A DNA stretch of 64,000 bases from assembly GCF_040566555.1 (NCBI RefSeq), contig NZ_JBEWYP010000001.1, positions 744,001-808,000 of the forward strand. Direction: 5' to 3'. The first letter of the stretch is position 1, and each line of letters starts with the position of its first letter. The translations under genes and the position numbers were made by a program. Below are positions 60,166-64,000 of this stretch, in pieces. The DNA comes from Sediminicola sp040566555 (GTDB lineage: Bacteria > Bacteroidota > Bacteroidia > Flavobacteriales > Flavobacteriaceae). The notes under the pieces are model-generated. The model did no database searches. It saw only the letters and a program-made list of their open reading frames with translations, and was not told the DNA's origin.

Positions 60166-63100
60166 ATGAAGTTGATAAAGCAAGGGTTGTACCTACCGGA
60201 ATTTGAGCATGATAACTGTGGAGCAGGATTTATATGTAGCCTAAAGGGAAATAAGTCAAACGATATTATCCACAAGGCGCTAGAAATATTGGAGAAATTG
60301 GAGCACAGGGGAGCAGTAAGCTCTGATGGAAAAACCGGTGATGGTGCCGGAATTCTTATCGATATACCCCATGATTTCTTTACCGAAGTATGTGATTTTG
60401 AACTAACAACAGCAGGGAACTACGCCGTTGGTAATATATTTTTACCCCAAAAACAAAACCAAAGGGAGTTCTGCATTTCAATTTTTGAGGAGAACATCGC
60501 TAAACAGGGCCTAAAATTACTGGGCTGGAGAGATGTTCCGGTGAATAAATCGATTCCTGGAAGAATTGCTTCAGAAACAGAACCTTTTGTAAGGCAGGTT
60601 TTTATCGCGAAACAGGACAATGATCAAAGTTTTTTTGACTTCAACCTTAAACTTTTCATTGCGAGAAAAACAACAGAACACACGATAATAGCCTCTAAAC
60701 TTTCAGAGAGCAATTTCTTCTATGTTCCCAGTCTATCTACTAAAATAATCATCTTCAAAGGGCTATTAATGCCCGAAGATATCAGCTTATACTATAGGGA
60801 CCTAATGGATCCTCGAGTTGTAACACGTTTGGCATTGGTACACCAGCGCTTCTCCACCAATACCTTCCCAACCTGGGATTTGGCACAACCCTTTAGATAT
60901 ATGTGTCATAATGGTGAAATAAATACGCTAAGGGGCAATGTTTCTAGAATGGTTTCTCGGGAAGAGCTAATGAAAAGCGATTGGTTTGGTGATGAGATAA
61001 AAAATGTCCTCCCTGTTATTCTACCAGGAAAATCAGATTCGGCCACTATGGATATGGTTGTTGAACTTTTATTGATGACTGGAAGATCCCTTCCGGAGGT
61101 AATGATGATATTGGTTCCGGAAGCTTGGGAAAAGAATCCTGAGATGTCCGAAGCAAAAAGGGCCTTTTACGAATACAATTCCTGTATGATGGAACCATGG
61201 GATGGTCCCGCTTCCATTCCTTTTACGGACGGAAATTACATTGGAGCAGTTTTGGACAGGAATGGCCTACGTCCTTCCAGATATTCGGTGACCAAAGATG
61301 GATATGTGATCATGTCTTCTGAAGTGGGTGTATTGGATATTGCCCCAGAGAACATAGAGATGCACGGTAGATTGGAGCCAGGGAAAATGTTCTTGGTAAA
61401 TATGGAAGAAGGGAGAATCATCAACGATGAAGAAATCAAGGAGGAAATCGCACAAAGACATCCCTATAAAAAATGGCTAAATGACAATTTGGTCCACTTA
61501 AAGGACATTCCTTATAATGATTGCCCACTCTTCTTAAATGAAGCCTCCGTTGAGAAAAGAAAGTCGATTTTTGGTTACACTCAGGAAGACATCAATACTA
61601 TTATACTCCCCATGGGCAAAACCTCCAAGGAACCCTTGGGATCTATGGGATCTGATACGCCTATTGCAGTACTTTCGGAAAAGCCGCAATTGATCTATAA
61701 CTATTTCAAGCAATTGTTTGCGCAAGTAACCAACCCTCCTTTGGACGGTATTAGGGAAGAACTGATCACCGATATCAGTTTAACTTTGGGTAGCGATAAC
61801 AACATTTTTGATTTTTCTGAAAAACACTGTAGAAAATTAAAAATCCAGAATCCTGTCATCTCAAAAGAAGACTTGGACAAAATTAAAAATTATGACGTCA
61901 GTCCAAATTACAAGGTAGTTTCTATACCTACTTTGTATGAAATATCAAAAGGGCTAAATGGCCTAGAAGATGCCTTGGCATCACTATTAAAACAGGCTGA
62001 AACTGCCATTGATGAAGGTGCCAATATTATAATCCTTTCAGATAGGAATGTGAGTAAGGATCTTGCGCCAATCCCTGCTTTATTGGCCTGTTCCTCCGTA
62101 AATAGCGGCTTACAGAGAATAAGAAAACGATCACAATTAAGTGTGATCATTGAATCTGCCGAACCACGTGAGGTTCACCATTTTGCGCTCTTGTTCGGAT
62201 TTGGCGCCAGTGCCATTAATCCTTATTTGGTCAATGAAATTATTGCAGAACAAATTGAGGAACACGACATTACTGAATATTCCTTTGATGAAGCCATTAA
62301 GAATTACAATAAGGCGATAGGAAAGGGAATCCTTAAGGTGATGAACAAAATAGGAATATCTACCTTAAATTCTTACAGGGGATCACAGTTATTTGAATGT
62401 ATAGGTCTCAACACCAAAGTGGTGGATAAATATTTCCCAAATACCCCAACGAGAATTCAGGGTATCGGGCTGTACGAGATAGAAAAAGAAATTGCAAAAC
62501 GCCATCAAAAAGCGTACAAAACGCAAGATGTTGCTGCAGATTTAGATTTAGAAATTGGAGGTGCGTACAGATGGAGAAGGGATGGCGAAAAGCATGCCTT
62601 TAATCCAATGACCATTGCCAAATTACAAAAATCGGTACGTAACAACGAGCCAGAAACTTTCAAGGAATTTTCAGAATTGGTCAATGAGCAATCAAAAGGG
62701 CTAATGACGATAAGAGGATTATTTGAATTTTCCAATTATGACCCGGTTCCCTTGGAAGAGGTAGAACCATGGACAGAAATTGTAAAAAGATTTAAGACTG
62801 GCGCCATGTCCTATGGCTCCATCAGTAAGGAAGCCCACGAGAATTTGGCCGTAGCCATGAACAGGATTGGCGGAAAGAGTAATTCTGGCGAAGGCGGGGA
62901 AGATGCTGAGCGTTTTTACAAAAACCAAACTGGGGATTGGAAAAATAGCGCCATAAAACAAGTAGCCTCGGGAAGGTTTGGAGTAACCTCCAATTACCTA
63001 ACCAGTGCAAAGGAGATACAGATAAAAATGGCCCAAGGAGCCAAACCTGGAGAAGGAGGACAATTACCTGGACCCAAGGTTAATCCTTCCATAGCAAAGA

Positions 63101-64000
63101 CGAGAAACTCAACTCCTTATGTAGGATTGATTTCCCCTCCACCACATCACGATATCTATTCCATTGAAGATTTATCCCAATTGATCTACGATTTAAAATC
63201 GGCCAATAGGGAAGCCCGTATTAATGTAAAGTTGGTTTCAGAAATTGGTGTTGGTACTGTAGCGGCAGGTGTTTCCAAAGCAAAAGCCGATGTTATCCTA
63301 ATTTCGGGACATGATGGTGGAACTGGAGCTTCTCCCCTCACCTCATTAAAGCATGCCGGACTTCCCTGGGAACTTGGAATTGCGGAAGCCCAACAAACTT
63401 TGGTCATGAACGACCTTAGAAATAGGGTAGTTTTAGAATGTGACGGCCAATTAAAAACTGGAAGGGATGTAGCCATTGCCTGTTTACTTGGAGCCGAGGA
63501 ATTTGGTTTTGCCACCGCACCTTTGGTTGCTTCCGGCTGTATCATGATGCGTGTATGTCATTTGAATACATGCCCGGTGGGAATAGCAACCCAAAATCCT
63601 GAACTTCGTAAGAAATTTGAAGGCAAACCTGAACATGTAGTCAACTATATGTATTTCGTTGCACAAGAACTGAGAGAGATCATGGCCCAGTTAGGTTTTA
63701 GAACCATAAATGAAATGGTTGGTCAGGTTCAAAAATTAGATCGCAATAAGGCCATTCAACACTTCAAGGCAGAAGGAATTGATTTAACTCCTATCCTGCA
63801 CCAGGTAAATGTTCCAAAAGGCACAAAGTTCTATAATACCCAGGCACAGGAACATCATATAGACAAGTCCATCGAATTTGAAATCATTGGAAAAGCACAT
63901 CCTGCCTTATTTAGAAAGGAAAAGATTTCTTTAGATTTTCCAATATGCAATACAGATAGAGCAGTAGGAGCCATTATAAGTAATGAGATTTCCAAAATCT
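60166..64000 (+). CDS. gltB: Glutamate synthase large subunit, 3' truncated by window edge
   Basis: 1278 residues to the window end, roughly 1500 expected, so the C-terminal beta-helix domain is missing from view. It starts MKLIKQGLYLPEFEHDNCGAGF: the class II glutaminase nucleophile is Cys18, exposed after removal of a 17-residue propeptide. The synthase domain begins near residue 866 (VEPWTEIVKRFKTGAMSYGS). The FMN/3Fe-4S part includes Cys1125, Cys1131, Cys1136 (GCIMMRVCHLNTC). It transfers ammonia from glutamine to 2-oxoglutarate. gltD presumably follows outside the window. Confidence 0.97.
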   Translation, partial: MKLIKQGLYLPEFEHDNCGAGFICSLKGNKSNDIIHKALEILEKLEHRGAVSSDGKTGDGAGILIDIPHDFFTEVCDFELTTAGNYAVGNIFLPQKQNQREFCISIFEENIAKQGLKLLGWRDVPVNKSIPGRIASETEPFVRQVFIAKQDNDQSFFDFNLKLFIARKTTEHTIIASKLSESNFFYVPSLSTKIIIFKGLLMPEDISLYYRDLMDPRVVTRLALVHQRFSTNTFPTWDLAQPFRYMCHNGEINTLRGNVSRMVSREELMKSDWFGDEIKNVLPVILPGKSDSATMDMVVELLLMTGRSLPEVMMILVPEAWEKNPEMSEAKRAFYEYNSCMMEPWDGPASIPFTDGNYIGAVLDRNGLRPSRYSVTKDGYVIMSSEVGVLDIAPENIEMHGRLEPGKMFLVNMEEGRIINDEEIKEEIAQRHPYKKWLNDNLVHLKDIPYNDCPLFLNEASVEKRKSIFGYTQEDINTIILPMGKTSKEPLGSMGSDTPIAVLSEKPQLIYNYFKQLFAQVTNPPLDGIREELITDISLTLGSDNNIFDFSEKHCRKLKIQNPVISKEDLDKIKNYDVSPNYKVVSIPTLYEISKGLNGLEDALASLLKQAETAIDEGANIIILSDRNVSKDLAPIPALLACSSVNSGLQRIRKRSQLSVIIESAEPREVHHFALLFGFGASAINPYLVNEIIAEQIEEHDITEYSFDEAIKNYNKAIGKGILKVMNKIGISTLNSYRGSQLFECIGLNTKVVDKYFPNTPTRIQGIGLYEIEKEIAKRHQKAYKTQDVAADLDLEIGGAYRWRRDGEKHAFNPMTIAKLQKSVRNNEPETFKEFSELVNEQSKGLMTIRGLFEFSNYDPVPLEEVEPWTEIVKRFKTGAMSYGSISKEAHENLAVAMNRIGGKSNSGEGGEDAERFYKNQTGDWKNSAIKQVASGRFGVTSNYLTSAKEIQIKMAQGAKPGEGGQLPGPKVNPSIAKTRNSTPYVGLISPPPHHDIYSIEDLSQLIYDLKSANREARINVKLVSEIGVGTVAAGVSKAKADVILISGHDGGTGASPLTSLKHAGLPWELGIAEAQQTLVMNDLRNRVVLECDGQLKTGRDVAIACLLGAEEFGFATAPLVASGCIMMRVCHLNTCPVGIATQNPELRKKFEGKPEHVVNYMYFVAQELREIMAQLGFRTINEMVGQVQKLDRNKAIQHFKAEGIDLTPILHQVNVPKGTKFYNTQAQEHHIDKSIEFEIIGKAHPALFRKEKISLDFPICNTDRAVGAIISNEISKI

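Noticed and set aside
1..64000. CRISPR array, rRNA, phage, insertion sequence
   Set aside because: No regularly spaced repeats, no rRNA sequence and no integrase or transposase patterns were found on either strand by reading the window.

Overview
The window looks like a chromosomal segment of a marine Flavobacteriaceae bacterium (Bacteroidota). The evidence is the set of families present: GldJ, PorV, PafA, a DUF5723 barrel protein, a Bacteroidetes-type Mpl ligase and a flavobacterial MlaE/MlaF pair. Several promoters also carry the Bacteroidetes -7 box TAnnTTTG, and Shine-Dalgarno sequences are absent. I suspect the Maribacter/Zobellia/Arenibacter neighbourhood, but the sequence alone does not prove it. 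No phage, insertion sequence, CRISPR array or rRNA was seen. This is mostly core genome with a few accessory pockets.

Layout. 1-3955: end of rarA, then three secreted or envelope proteins (hypothetical, DUF5723, lipoprotein). 4030-8186: yjjG, a polysaccharide-deacetylase-like gene, radC and mpl on the minus strand. 8331-16143: cupin plus an atypical SDR, a 2023-residue alpha-2-macroglobulin with a CNEQ thioester motif, and a DoxX protein. 16253-19025: DUF4136 lipoprotein, obgE and an in-frame HPRT-adenylate kinase fusion. 19155-22935: purK, purE and an M3 peptidase. 22999-25030: a rhodanese, an ECF sigma factor with a tiny zinc anti-sigma-like partner, and a UbiA-like membrane protein. 25172-30660: gcvP, then a KASIII-methyltransferase-glycosyltransferase operon. 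30726-38897: pafA, mlaE-mlaF, and a tight minus-strand operon (M28 peptidase, SDR, SprT-like, manC, DUF389). 38981-43503: pdhC, pdhA, cdd and porV. 43935-48832: gldJ and murF, separated by an unusual 1.96 kb interval. 49015-52503: two valine tRNA genes flanking a PfkB kinase and a succinate-semialdehyde dehydrogenase. 52609-58377: nhaD, exbB-exbD-tonB-folC and a glutamate-type dehydrogenase on the minus strand. 58696-64000: acyl-CoA dehydrogenase and gltB, which runs off the window.

How the genes fit together. Envelope biogenesis dominates: peptidoglycan (murF, mpl), outer-membrane lipid transport (mlaEF), TonB energisation (exbBD-tonB), type IX secretion and gliding (porV, gldJ), and cell-surface lipoproteins. 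Central metabolism is represented by the pyruvate dehydrogenase E1alpha/E2 pair, gcvP, gltB, a Glu-family dehydrogenase, an acyl-CoA dehydrogenase and purine synthesis or salvage (purEK, hpt-adk).

The least explained part is the gldJ-murF interval. It holds two paralogous 56-residue single-pass membrane protein genes at 46383 and 47146. Each has its own terminator, and each has an upstream pair of ATTTCA-containing boxes with exactly the same 21-bp period and the same distance to the start codon within 1 bp. Other oddities are the hpt-adk fusion, the absence of porU from between porV and gldJ, and an SDR lacking the catalytic Tyr and Lys.
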